Source: Pseudomonas tumuqii
GTDB lineage: Bacteria; Pseudomonadota; Gammaproteobacteria; Pseudomonadales; Pseudomonadaceae
Direction: 5' to 3'
Assembly: GCF_013184545.1 (NCBI RefSeq)
Contig: NZ_JAAOJA010000016.1
Coordinates: forward strand, 1 to 64,000
DNA length: 64,000 bases
The notes under the pieces were generated by a model. That model was not told the DNA's origin. It saw nothing but the letters and a program-made list of their open reading frames with translations, and did not search any database. Within the stretch, counting starts at the first letter, position 1. Each line of letters begins with the position of its first letter. This document shows positions 51,898 to 60,839 of the stretch, in pieces. A program made the position numbers and the translations under genes.

Positions 51898-52764
51898 ATG
51901 CACCACGCCCCGAACCAATACATCATCAAGATCAGTTGCCCGGCGACCTCGGGCATCGTTGCCGCGGTCAGTACCTTCCTGGCCGAACAGAAGTGCTACA
52001 TCAGCGAGATGGCGCAATTCGACGACGAGTTCAGCGGGCGCTTCTTCATGCGCGCGGTGTTTCGCTTCAACTCCGGCGTGCATGGTGACATCGCCGAAGT
52101 CGAACAGGGCTTCATGCCGGTCGCCGAAGGCTTCGACATGGACTGGGAGCTGCACAGCACGGTCACGCCGATGCGCGTGCTGCTGATGGTGAGCAAATAC
52201 GATCACTGCCTGTCCGACCTGCTCTACCGCTTCCAGAAAGGCGAGATGCACATGCAGATCACCGCCGTGGTGTCCAACCACCTGGACCTGCGCCCGATGG
52301 CCGAGCGCATGGGCATTCGCTTCATCTACCTGCCGGTGACCAAGGACAGCAAGGCGCAGCAGGAAGCCGAGCTGTTGCGCATCGTCGAGGAGACCGGCAC
52401 CGAACTGGTGGTGTTGGCGCGCTACATGCAGATCCTCTCCGATGACCTGTGCAAGAAACTCTCGGGGCGCGCCATCAACATCCACCATTCCTTCCTGCCC
52501 GGCTTCAAGGGTGCCAAGCCCTATCACCAGGCCTACGAGCGCGGCGTCAAGCTGATCGGCGCGACGGCCCACTATGTCACCGGCGACCTCGACGAAGGCC
52601 CGATCATCGAGCAGGAAATCCAGCGCGTGGATCACAGCTACCTGCCGGATGACCTGGTCGCCATCGGCCGCGATACCGAAACCGTCGCGCTGTCCAAGGC
52701 AGTCAAGTACCACACCGAGCACCGGGTGTTCCTCAACCACGACAAGACGGTGATCTTCCGGTGA
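51898..52764 (+). CDS. purU: Formyltetrahydrofolate deformylase
   Basis: Protein of 288 residues with an N-terminal ACT domain (about 8-85) and C-terminal formyl-THF hydrolase domain (about 90-285); the active site reads NIHHSFLPGFKGAKPYHQAY with the distal Asp in GDLDEGPIIEQ. Releases formate and THF from 10-formyl-THF, the exit step of methyl oxidation here. GAGGA lies before the ATG. It heads the operon that continues into mgdABCD, 76 bases downstream. Confidence 0.95.
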   Translation: MHHAPNQYIIKISCPATSGIVAAVSTFLAEQKCYISEMAQFDDEFSGRFFMRAVFRFNSGVHGDIAEVEQGFMPVAEGFDMDWELHSTVTPMRVLLMVSKYDHCLSDLLYRFQKGEMHMQITAVVSNHLDLRPMAERMGIRFIYLPVTKDSKAQQEAELLRIVEETGTELVVLARYMQILSDDLCKKLSGRAINIHHSFLPGFKGAKPYHQAYERGVKLIGATAHYVTGDLDEGPIIEQEIQRVDHSYLPDDLVAIGRDTETVALSKAVKYHTEHRVFLNHDKTVIFR

Positions 52765-52840
52765 ACACCGCCTGTGCGCTGCAGCCGGGGCCAGGCGGCC
52801 CCCGTCAACCTCTCGCGTCCCACGCCCACCAGGAGGCCGC

Positions 52841-54082
52841 ATGCCTTACAACCTGCTGAAATACGGCCTGTCGTCCGACTACCCGGTGGAGGTCGATCTG
52901 CCGCCGCCGCGCGAACTCAAGTCGAGCTATGACGTGGTCATCATCGGCGGTGGCGGCCATGGCCTGGCCACCGCCTATTACCTGGCCAAGTACCACGGCA
53001 TCACCAACGTCGCGGTGCTGGAGAAGTCCTACCTGGGCAGCGGCAACACCGCGCGCAACACCGCGGTGATCCGCTCCAACTACCTGACCAGCGAAGGGGT
53101 GCGCTTCTACAGCGAGTCGGTGAAGCTGTTCCAGAACCTCTCCAACGAATTCGATTTCAACATTATGTACTCCGAGCGCGGCCAGCTGACCCTGGCCCAC
53201 ACGGATGCCACGGTGCGCGCCTTCCGCCAGCGCGCCGAGGTGAACAAGCACTTCGGCGGGCGTACCGAGATGCTCGACCGCCAGCAGATCCGCGAACTGG
53301 TGCCGAGCCTCAATCTCGACCCCGGCCACCTGCCGGTAATCGCCGGCCTCTGGCACATCGACGGCGCCACCGCGCGGCATGACGCCGTGGCCTGGGGCTA
53401 CGCCAAGCAGGCCGCCAAGCTCGGCGTGGAGATCCACCAGCTCACCGAGGTGCAGGACCTGGTGGTCGAGCACGGCAAGATCGCCGCGGTGAAGACCAAC
53501 CGCGGCACGCTGAAATGCGCCTGCGCGGTGCAGGCCATCGCCGGTCACAGCTCGCTGCTGATGGCCAAGGCCGGGATTCGTGCGCCGATCCACAGCTACC
53601 CGCTGCAGGCCATGGTCACCCAGCCATTCAAGCCGTTCCTCGACCCGCTGGTGAGTTCCAGCGCGCTGCATTGCTACGTGCAACAGACCAGCCGTGGCGA
53701 AATGGTCTTCGGCGGCGGCTCCGACCCCTACCCGCTGTACAACACCCGCTCGACCCTGGAACTCAAGGAAAGCCTGCTGGCCCACGCCATCGAGATGTTC
53801 CCCTTCCTGGCCAACGCGCGGCTGATGCGCCAATGGGCCGGGATCACCGACATGACCCCGGACTACAGCCCGATCATGGGCCTGTCGCCGGTGGACAACT
53901 ATTACCTCGACGCCGGCTGGGGCACCTGGGGCTTCAAGGCCACGCCGATCTGCGGCAAGACCATGGCCGAGCTGGTCGCCAGCGGCGGCAAGACCCCCGA
54001 CCTGATCAAGCCGTTCGCCCTGGAACGCTTCTCGACCTTCCAGCAGGTCAACGAGATGGGCGCCACGGCGGCCAGTCACTGA
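52841..54082 (+). CDS. mgdA: N-methylglutamate dehydrogenase subunit A (sarcosine oxidase beta-like)
   Basis: Protein of 413 residues of the SoxB/DAO family. FAD motif VVIIGGGGHGLATAYYLAK (about 32-50); GNTARNTAVIRSNY (about 68-81) is typical of heterotetrameric sarcosine oxidases. A candidate covalent-FMN histidine is His172 or His180 in the LWHIDGATARHDAV segment. With MgdB-D it oxidises N-methylglutamate to glutamate, giving methylene-THF. Context (gmaS, mgs, purU) makes N-methylglutamate rather than sarcosine the likely substrate. Confidence 0.88.
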   Translation: MPYNLLKYGLSSDYPVEVDLPPPRELKSSYDVVIIGGGGHGLATAYYLAKYHGITNVAVLEKSYLGSGNTARNTAVIRSNYLTSEGVRFYSESVKLFQNLSNEFDFNIMYSERGQLTLAHTDATVRAFRQRAEVNKHFGGRTEMLDRQQIRELVPSLNLDPGHLPVIAGLWHIDGATARHDAVAWGYAKQAAKLGVEIHQLTEVQDLVVEHGKIAAVKTNRGTLKCACAVQAIAGHSSLLMAKAGIRAPIHSYPLQAMVTQPFKPFLDPLVSSSALHCYVQQTSRGEMVFGGGSDPYPLYNTRSTLELKESLLAHAIEMFPFLANARLMRQWAGITDMTPDYSPIMGLSPVDNYYLDAGWGTWGFKATPICGKTMAELVASGGKTPDLIKPFALERFSTFQQVNEMGATAASH

Positions 54083-54092
54083 GGAACGCGCA

Positions 54093-54401
54093 ATGAAGAT
54101 CATGCCCTGCCCCCTGAACGGCCCCCGCAACATCAGCGAGTTCAGCTACGGCGGCGAACTCAAGCAGATGCCCGCCCCGACCCTGTGCAGCGATGCCGAA
54201 TGGGCCGCCTACGTATTCAACAGCGACAACCGTGCCGGCGTGGTCACCGAGTGGTGGCTGCACAACGCCTCCAGCTACTGGTTCCTCGCCGAACGCCACA
54301 CGGTCACCGACGAGATCATCCGCACCTTCGACCCCAAAGAACTCTTCAACCAGCGCGTCGACTTCGCCGCGCCGGCCACACTTGAGGAGGCCAGCGTATG
54401 A
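54093..54401 (+). CDS. mgdB: N-methylglutamate dehydrogenase subunit B (sarcosine oxidase delta-like)
   Basis: Small subunit of 102 residues. It resembles SoxD, but two of the four zinc ligands of sarcosine oxidase are replaced: CPxCG reads CPLNG (Cys6 kept, Asn9 for Cys) and the later Cys after His57 is Ser. The zinc site is therefore probably absent or altered. It overlaps mgdC by 4 bases and is 10 bases after mgdA. Confidence 0.85.
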   Translation: MKIMPCPLNGPRNISEFSYGGELKQMPAPTLCSDAEWAAYVFNSDNRAGVVTEWWLHNASSYWFLAERHTVTDEIIRTFDPKELFNQRVDFAAPATLEEASV

Positions 54402-57304
54402 CTTCGCTCAGCCGTCTGCCCGCGCCCATGGGCTTGCTGATCGAGCGCGATCAGCCGCTCACCTTCGAATTCGATGGTCAGCCCTACCAGGGTTTCCAGG
54501 GCGACAGCATCGCCAGCGCCCTGCTTGCCAACGGCCGCTGGTTGCTTTCGCGCTCGTTCAAGTACCACCGTCCGCGCGGCCCGTTGAGCATGGCCGGACA
54601 GGACGCCAACACCCTGGTGCAGTTGCCCAGCGAACCCAATGTGCTGGCCGACATGCACCCGCTCAGCCACGGCCTCAGCGTCAGCGGGCAGAATTTTTCC
54701 GGCTCGCTGGACAAGGACCGCGATGCGCTGCTCGGCCACTTCGCCAAGTTCATGCCGGTCGGCTTCTATTACCGCTCGTTCTACAAGCCCAAGGGCATGT
54801 GGAAAGTCTGGGAGCCGCTGATTCGCAAGAAAGCCGGCCTCGGCGTGCTCGATCTGCACTTCCAGCCGCAGTACCACGACAAGGCGTTTCTGTTCACCGA
54901 CGTTGCCGTCATCGGCGCCGGCCCGGCCGGCCTGCAAGCCGCACTGAGCGCCGCCAATGCCGGGGCCAAGGTGCTGCTGATCGAGCAACAGGCGCTGCTC
55001 GGCGGCGCACTGAACTGGGCGCGCTTCGACATCGACGGCGACCAGGCGCAACGGCTGGGCCGCGAGCTGCTCGAGGCCGTCGCGAGCCACGCCAACATCC
55101 GTGTCCTCAGCGAGGCCACCTGCAACGCCTGGTTCACCGACAACTTCCTGCCGGTGATTCAGGGCAATCGCCTGTACAAGGTGCGCGCCAGGCAGTGCAT
55201 CGTCGCCGCTGGCGCCTTCGACCAGCCGGTGGTGTTTCGCAACAACGACCTGCCCGGGATCATGCTGACCAGCGCCGCCCAGCGCCTGATGAAACTCTAC
55301 GCGGTCAAACCCGGCCAGCGCGCGGTGGTGCTGACCGGCAACGACGACGGCTACCTGGCCGCCCTCGACCTGCATGAGCAGGGCGTGACTGTCGCCGCGC
55401 TGCTCGACATGCGCGCGCAACCGGGCAATGGCGCACTGATCACCGCCCTGCAGAGCCGCGGCATTGCCTGCCACAGCGGCAGCACCGTGTATGAAGCGTT
55501 GCACGGCAAAGGCATGCGCCACATCAGCGGCGTGGAGGTGCGCCGGATCGTCGGCCAGGGCCAGGTGGACGCCACCAGCCAGCGGATCGACTGCGACCTG
55601 CTGTGCATGTCCGCCGGCTACATGCCGGTCTACCAGTTGCTATGCCAGGCCGGTGGCAAGCTCAGCTACGACGACCGCGAGGCCGCCTTCGCCCTCACCG
55701 GCCTGCCGGACAACCTCGGCGTGGCCGGTTCGGTGAATGGCCAGCATCTGCTCGCCAACGTACTCAGCGACGCGCGTCAGGCGGCGGCCAACGCCGTCAG
55801 CCGCCTGGGCCTGGCGGCGGCTGAAGGCAGCAGCGAGCGGCTCGCCGAGCCCAGGGTCAATTTCGACTGGCCGATCTTCCCGCACCCCAAAGGCAAGGAG
55901 TTCGTCGACTTCGACGAAGACCTGCAGGTGCGCGACATCATCAACGCGACCCGCCACGGCTACCGTGACGTGCAACTGGTCAAGCGCTTTTCCACGGTCG
56001 GCATGGGCCCGTCCCAAGGCCGCCATTCGGCCCTGTCGACCGCGCGCCTGGTGGCCCAGGCCACCGGCCGCAGTGTCAGCGAAACCGGGGTGACCACCTC
56101 CCGCCCGCCCTTCGTCGCGGAAAAACTCGCCCACGTAGCCGGTCGCGGCTTCGACCCGGCGCGGCAGACGCCCATGCACCAGCGCCACCTCGAAGCCGGG
56201 GCCAAGATGATGCCCGCGGGCATCTGGCAGCGCCCGGCGTTCTATGGCAAGGCCGCAGAGCGTGACGCCTGCATGCAGGCCGAGGCGCGCCATGTGCGCG
56301 AAAAGGTCGGCCTGATCGACGTCTCCACCCTCGGCGGTCTCGACGTGCGCGGCCCGGATGCGGCGGAACTGCTCAATCGCCTCTACACCTTCGCCTTCCT
56401 CAAGCAACCCGTGGGTCGCTCGCGCTACGCGCTGATGACCGCAGAAGACGGCGTGGTGATCGACGACGGCGTCTGCGCCCGCTTCGCCGACCAGCATTTC
56501 TACGTCTCGGCCACCACCAGCGGCGTCGACCGCATCTACCAGCAGATGCTCAAGTGGAACGCGCAGTGGCGCCTCGACGTCGACATCACCAACGTCACCG
56601 CGGCCCTGGCCGCGGTCAATCTGGCCGGGCCGGACTCGCGCCAGGTGCTGGCCAAGCTGTGCAGCGATGTCGACCTGTCGGCCGCGGGCTTCCCCTACCT
56701 CGGCGTGCGCCTGGGTACGGTGGCCGGGATTCAAGCGCGCCTGCTGCGGGTCGGCTTCGTCGGCGAACTGGGCTACGAGATCCACGTCCCGGCACGCTAC
56801 GGCGAAGCACTCTGGGATGCGCTGATGGACGCCGGCAAGGACTTCGACATCCGCCCGTTCGGCGTGGAAACCCAGCGCCTGCTACGCCTGGAAAAAGGCC
56901 ACGTGATCATCAGCCAGGACACCGACGGCATGACCCACCCGGCCGAGATCGACATGGGCTGGGCGATCGCGCGCAACAAGCCGTTCTTCGTCGGTAAACG
57001 CTCGATGGCCATCCTCGAGGCCCAGCCGCTCAAGCGCAAGCTGGTCGGTTTCAGCCTGCCGGCCGGCTCCAGCAAACCGCTGGAAGGCCATCTGGTACTC
57101 AAGGGCGGCGACATCAGCGGCAACGTGACCTCCTGCGAATACTCGCAGACCGTCGACCAGATCATCGGCCTGGCCTACTGCGCCGCCGACCAGGCCACGC
57201 CGGGCGGGCAGATCCCGATCCGCGTCGAAGGCGGCGAGATGGTCCACGCCACGGTGGTCAGGCTGCCGTTCTACGACCCCGCAACCAAACGTCAGGAGCT
57301 TTGA
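54398..57304 (+). CDS. mgdC: N-methylglutamate dehydrogenase subunit C (sarcosine oxidase alpha-like)
   Basis: Large subunit of 968 residues in the SoxA order: N-terminal ferredoxin-like Fer2_4 domain (about 10-90; LLSRSFKYHRPRGPLSM), NAD/FAD domain (AVIGAGPAGLQAALSAANAG, about 169-188), and C-terminal GcvT THF domain (about 590-960). It binds NAD and passes the methyl-derived formaldehyde to THF. The start overlaps the mgdB stop (ATGA). Confidence 0.92.
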   Translation: MTSLSRLPAPMGLLIERDQPLTFEFDGQPYQGFQGDSIASALLANGRWLLSRSFKYHRPRGPLSMAGQDANTLVQLPSEPNVLADMHPLSHGLSVSGQNFSGSLDKDRDALLGHFAKFMPVGFYYRSFYKPKGMWKVWEPLIRKKAGLGVLDLHFQPQYHDKAFLFTDVAVIGAGPAGLQAALSAANAGAKVLLIEQQALLGGALNWARFDIDGDQAQRLGRELLEAVASHANIRVLSEATCNAWFTDNFLPVIQGNRLYKVRARQCIVAAGAFDQPVVFRNNDLPGIMLTSAAQRLMKLYAVKPGQRAVVLTGNDDGYLAALDLHEQGVTVAALLDMRAQPGNGALITALQSRGIACHSGSTVYEALHGKGMRHISGVEVRRIVGQGQVDATSQRIDCDLLCMSAGYMPVYQLLCQAGGKLSYDDREAAFALTGLPDNLGVAGSVNGQHLLANVLSDARQAAANAVSRLGLAAAEGSSERLAEPRVNFDWPIFPHPKGKEFVDFDEDLQVRDIINATRHGYRDVQLVKRFSTVGMGPSQGRHSALSTARLVAQATGRSVSETGVTTSRPPFVAEKLAHVAGRGFDPARQTPMHQRHLEAGAKMMPAGIWQRPAFYGKAAERDACMQAEARHVREKVGLIDVSTLGGLDVRGPDAAELLNRLYTFAFLKQPVGRSRYALMTAEDGVVIDDGVCARFADQHFYVSATTSGVDRIYQQMLKWNAQWRLDVDITNVTAALAAVNLAGPDSRQVLAKLCSDVDLSAAGFPYLGVRLGTVAGIQARLLRVGFVGELGYEIHVPARYGEALWDALMDAGKDFDIRPFGVETQRLLRLEKGHVIISQDTDGMTHPAEIDMGWAIARNKPFFVGKRSMAILEAQPLKRKLVGFSLPAGSSKPLEGHLVLKGGDISGNVTSCEYSQTVDQIIGLAYCAADQATPGGQIPIRVEGGEMVHATVVRLPFYDPATKRQEL

Positions 57305-57306
57305 TC

Positions 57307-57987
57307 ATGGCCACTCTGCAAGCCCGGGATTTTCGCGAACGCAGCCCGCTATCCCACCGCCACGCGGGGGCAACCCTCGGCGGGCTGGGTAACGCTGTGA
57401 TCGTCGCCCGCTACGGCGCGGATGACCAGCGCGCGCAACTGCAGCGCTGCGCCCTGCTCGACCTGAGCAACCTGGCGCGCGTCGGCTTTCGCGGCGCCCA
57501 CAGCGCCGACTACCTGCGCCAGCGCGGCTACCAGTTGCCGCAGGCGCCCAACCAGGCGCTGACCCAGACCGATGGCAGCCGGGTCGCACGGCTGTCGCAG
57601 AACGAGTACCTGCTGCTCGGCAGCCTGCACGACGCTGGCGGGCGCATCGCCGAGGAAGAGCGTGCCTGGCAGTTCGGCGCGACGGCCAACTACCTACTGC
57701 CGCGCCAGGACAGCCATGCCTGGTTGCTGCTGACCGGCGCCCACTGCGCCGAGGTGATGGCCAAGCTGTGCGGCGTCGACCTGCGCGCGCAAGCCTTCCC
57801 GCCCGGTGCGGTGGCGCAAACCTCGGCGGCGCGGATCAACGTCATCCTCATCAACCTGGCCGAAGGCGAGCTGCCGTGCCTGCAGATCCTCTGCGACCGC
57901 GCCTCGGCCAACTACTTCTGGGACGCCCTGCTCGACGCCATGGCCGAGTTCGGCGGCAAACCGGCGGGAGTCGACGGGCTGCTGTGA
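57307..57987 (+). CDS. mgdD: N-methylglutamate dehydrogenase subunit D (sarcosine oxidase gamma-like)
   Basis: Protein of 226 residues, SoxG-like, with a GcvT-type fold (about 35-220) but no obvious catalytic motif. CAGGAG precedes the ATG, which is two bases after the mgdC stop; a TTG start at 57301 is less likely. Last subunit of the heterotetramer. Confidence 0.88.
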   Translation: MATLQARDFRERSPLSHRHAGATLGGLGNAVIVARYGADDQRAQLQRCALLDLSNLARVGFRGAHSADYLRQRGYQLPQAPNQALTQTDGSRVARLSQNEYLLLGSLHDAGGRIAEEERAWQFGATANYLLPRQDSHAWLLLTGAHCAEVMAKLCGVDLRAQAFPPGAVAQTSAARINVILINLAEGELPCLQILCDRASANYFWDALLDAMAEFGGKPAGVDGLL

Positions 57988-58060
57988 GCGACCCAGCGCC
58001 TCCCCGAGTGGCGGACATGCAGCGCAGTGTCCGCCCAACCAGCCTCCAAGGAGCCCAAGC

Positions 58061-58831
58061 ATGACCACCGGCGAACACGACTACATGGTCCCCGCCCTGC
58101 AGCGCGGCCTAAGCATCCTGCAGATGTTCGGCGCCCGGCAACGCACCCTGGGCATGGGCGAGATCGCCGAGCAGCTCGACGTCAGCGTGTCGGCCATCTA
58201 CCGCATCGTCCACACCCTGTGCGAGATGGGCTACCTGCGCAAACTCGGCAAGAACTGCTACGAACTGGGGCCGCAGGTGGTCAGCGACGGCTTCAGCTAC
58301 CTGACCAGCCGCGACCTGGTCGATGTCGGCCTGCCCTACCTGAATGCCCTGCGCGACCGCACCTCGCTGTCCTGCCACCTGTCGATCCGCGAACAGACCG
58401 ACAGCCTCTACCTGTACCGCGCCTTCGCCGCCCAACGGCTGTCGGTGAACATCCCCATCGGCACGCGCATTCCCTGCCACTGCACGGCCATGGGCCGGAT
58501 GCTGCTCACCGGCCTGAGCGAGACGGAGCTGGACAGCCTCTACCAGCATGTGCGCCTCGACGACTATCCACCGCCCGCGCCCAAGACCCTGCCCGAACTG
58601 CGCCAGCTCATCAAAGGCGACCGCGAGCGTGGCTGGGTGCTGCACCGCTCGGACTACTCGACCGCCATCGCCTGCGCCATCCACAACCACCTCGGCGCCG
58701 TGGTGGCCGCCATCAACCTGTCCGGCCCGGAAGCGGTGATGGACAACAGCGCCGCCCGCGACAGCTACCGCGAGGCGCTGCAGCAGTGCGCCCGCGGCAT
58801 CTCGCGCGAACTCGGCGCCAGCGTCCGCTAA
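58061..58831 (+). CDS. IclR-family regulator at the end of the mgd operon
   Basis: Regulator of 256 residues with winged helix-turn-helix (about 10-70; IAEQLDVSVSAIYRIVHTLC) and effector domain (about 80-250). AAGGAG seven bases upstream of the ATG. It is 73 bases downstream of mgdD on the same strand and is followed by a terminator. It may regulate mgd; no target site is assigned. Confidence 0.88.
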   Translation: MTTGEHDYMVPALQRGLSILQMFGARQRTLGMGEIAEQLDVSVSAIYRIVHTLCEMGYLRKLGKNCYELGPQVVSDGFSYLTSRDLVDVGLPYLNALRDRTSLSCHLSIREQTDSLYLYRAFAAQRLSVNIPIGTRIPCHCTAMGRMLLTGLSETELDSLYQHVRLDDYPPPAPKTLPELRQLIKGDRERGWVLHRSDYSTAIACAIHNHLGAVVAAINLSGPEAVMDNSAARDSYREALQQCARGISRELGASVR

Positions 58832-58858
58832 CGACGGCGCTTGATCGAGACGCCAGCA

Positions 58859-58898
58859 GCGAGCACCTGGGAGCGTTCGCAGCAGGCGAGCGTTTTTT
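58859..58898 (+). terminator. Terminator after the IclR gene, repeat copy 2
   Basis: CGTTCGC (58874-58880) pairs with GCGAGCG (58886-58892) with one wobble, followed by six T residues. The wider 40-bp element starts with GCGAGCACC like the copy at 39251-39289. It ends the purU-mgd-IclR unit and faces the GntR gene. Confidence 0.75.
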
Positions 58899-58907
58899 CA
58901 CCAGCTC

Positions 58908-59600
58908 TCAACCCGACAGCCCCTGCGCCTGCATCAGCTCACTGATGATCGGCACCGGCCCGAGCAGGTGCTCGCGCATGATGCGGCTGGCCCGCTCGGC
59001 ATCGCGCGCCAGGATCGCCTCGACCAGCACCGCATGCTCATGCCGCTTGGCCTGCAATGCCTGTTCGGAAAACACCGTGTGCTGCAACCAGAGGTGGCGA
59101 TAGCGCTCGGCCTGATCGAACAACGATGCACGCACCTGCAACAGGTGCGGCGAGCCACAACCCGCCACGATGGCCTCGTGGAAGGCCTTGTGTCGGGCAT
59201 CCCAGAGGCTGAGCATTTCTTCGGCGTTGCGCACCTCGACGACCTTGCCCAGAGTGTGCGCGCGGGCGAGGATTTCCGCTTCCCAGCTGTCGTCACCGCG
59301 CTCGATCGCCAGGGTCAGGAGCATAGCCTCGAGGTTGGCGCGGGCGTCGTAGATATCCGCCAACTCGCTCAGCGACATGGCCGCGACCCGATAGCCGCGC
59401 TGGCTGATGGCGACCACCAGGCGCTCCGCCACCAGTTGTGACAACGCCTCGCGCAACGGCCCGACGCCCAGTCCGTAGCGCTCCTTCAACCCGCTCATCA
59501 GCAGTTTCTCGCCGGGTTTGAACAGCCCGCGAATGATGTCCCGCTTGAGCACGTCATAGCCACGCACGGCGAAGTTTTCCCGAAAAACTGGTGCTTCCAT
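58908..59600 (-). CDS. glaR: GntR/FadR-family repressor of glutarate genes (GlaR/CsiR)
   Basis: Regulator of 230 residues: GntR helix-turn-helix (about 12-75; KERYGLGVGPLREALSQLVAERL) and FCD effector domain (about 90-220) with metal-binding Asp/His residues (DARHKAFHEAI). It is divergent from glutarate hydroxylase glaH and shares the order of csiR-csiD loci in Pseudomonas; glutarate or 2-hydroxyglutarate would release it. The start at 59600 is taken from the family N-terminus. Confidence 0.88.
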   Translation of the reverse strand: MEAPVFRENFAVRGYDVLKRDIIRGLFKPGEKLLMSGLKERYGLGVGPLREALSQLVAERLVVAISQRGYRVAAMSLSELADIYDARANLEAMLLTLAIERGDDSWEAEILARAHTLGKVVEVRNAEEMLSLWDARHKAFHEAIVAGCGSPHLLQVRASLFDQAERYRHLWLQHTVFSEQALQAKRHEHAVLVEAILARDAERASRIMREHLLGPVPIISELMQAQGLSG

Positions 59601-59642
59601 CTGAACAGCCCCTTTGGCATACGCCGCCATCATACCGAATCA

Positions 59643-59727
59643 ATCGACAAGAACTGCTTGCATCCGTAAGGCACACTTTTATTGACACATTTTAAAAATG
59701 TCGATATTTTCAATCTTAATCGACATT
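59643..59727. promoter_or_regulatory. Operator sites between glaR and glaH
   Basis: Four copies of an ATCGACAT-like word: ATCGACAA 59643-59650, ATTGACAC 59681-59688, and the perfect inverted pair AATGTCGAT 59697-59705 / ATCGACATT 59719-59727. ATGTCGATATTTT (59698-59710) also fits the ATGT-N5-TTTT form described for CsiR. Very likely the repressor binding region. Confidence 0.65.
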
Positions 59728-59769
59728 ACGTCATCCACACCGCTGCACTCCCCGCCCAGGAGAATCGCC

Positions 59770-60747
59770 ATGACCAGCTTTATTCCCGTCAAAGATCTAG
59801 TTGTCCCGCTGCCGCAGGAGCTCAAGGGTTTCACCCTCGGCCCGAGCCAATACTCGCCGCGCCTGCTGCAACTGACCTTCAGCCACACCACGGTCGAGGC
59901 CTTTCTCGCGGCCATGGCCGAATGGCCGGTGCAGGCCCTGGAATACAAGTCGTTCCTGCGCTTTCGCGCGGCCAAGCTGCTCGACGAGCTGTGCGAAGGC
60001 ACCCTGCAGCCGGTGCTGATCAACACCCTGGTCGATCGCGACAGCGGTGGCTTGCTGATCACCCCGTACGGCCTGAATAGCGTGGAACAGGCCGACGACA
60101 TGGTGAAACTGGCCACGGCCGTGGCCCACCTGTTTGGCCGTTCCAACTACGACGCCATGAGCGGCCAGTACTACGCACGTTTCGTGGTGGAGAACGTCGA
60201 TAATTCCGACAGCTACCTGCGCCAGCCGCACCGGGTGATGGAACTGCACACCGACGGCACCTTCGTCGAGCAGGACACCGACTACGTGCTGATGATGAAG
60301 ATCGACGAGCAGCACATGGAGGGCGGCAATTCCCTGCTGCTGCACCTGGATGACTGGGAGCAGCTGCAGGCCTTCAACAGCCACCCGCTGGCGCGGCGCG
60401 ACATGCGCTGGACCGCGCCGCCGAGCAAGAAGGTCGACAAGGACGTGTTCCATGCGGTGTTCGACACCGACAACCAGGGCCGGCCGATCATCAGCTACAT
60501 CGATCAGTTCGTGCAGCCGCGCAACTTCGAGGAAGGCAACTGGCTGACCGATCTGTGCGAATCGCTGGAAACCAGCCAGCACAAGCTGTCAGTCCCGGTG
60601 CCAGTGGGCAGCTTCCTGCTGATCAACAATCACTTCTGGCTGCACGGCCGGGACCGCTTCACCGCCCACCCCGGCCTGCGCCGGGAACTGATGCGCCAGC
60701 GCGGCTACTTCACTCACGCCAAGGTGCTGCGCAACCCGCGCCAGTGA
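59770..60747 (+). CDS. glaH: Glutarate 2-hydroxylase (CsiD/GlaH)
   Basis: Fe(II)/2-oxoglutarate dioxygenase of 325 residues, same length as E. coli CsiD. Iron ligands His160, Asp162 (ELHTDGTF) and His292 (WLHGRDRF) are at the published positions. It hydroxylates glutarate to L-2-hydroxyglutarate, consuming 2-oxoglutarate. AGGAG before the ATG. First gene of the plus-strand operon followed by lhgO. Confidence 0.96.
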   Translation: MTSFIPVKDLVVPLPQELKGFTLGPSQYSPRLLQLTFSHTTVEAFLAAMAEWPVQALEYKSFLRFRAAKLLDELCEGTLQPVLINTLVDRDSGGLLITPYGLNSVEQADDMVKLATAVAHLFGRSNYDAMSGQYYARFVVENVDNSDSYLRQPHRVMELHTDGTFVEQDTDYVLMMKIDEQHMEGGNSLLLHLDDWEQLQAFNSHPLARRDMRWTAPPSKKVDKDVFHAVFDTDNQGRPIISYIDQFVQPRNFEEGNWLTDLCESLETSQHKLSVPVPVGSFLLINNHFWLHGRDRFTAHPGLRRELMRQRGYFTHAKVLRNPRQ

Positions 60748-60839
60748 ATCGGCGCCCGTCACTCCGCTCCCCTGTCGAGAGCCTGCCGACTGCAAGGCCG
60801 GCGCTCTCGCGCATCCACCCCAAGATCGCAGGCAACGGC

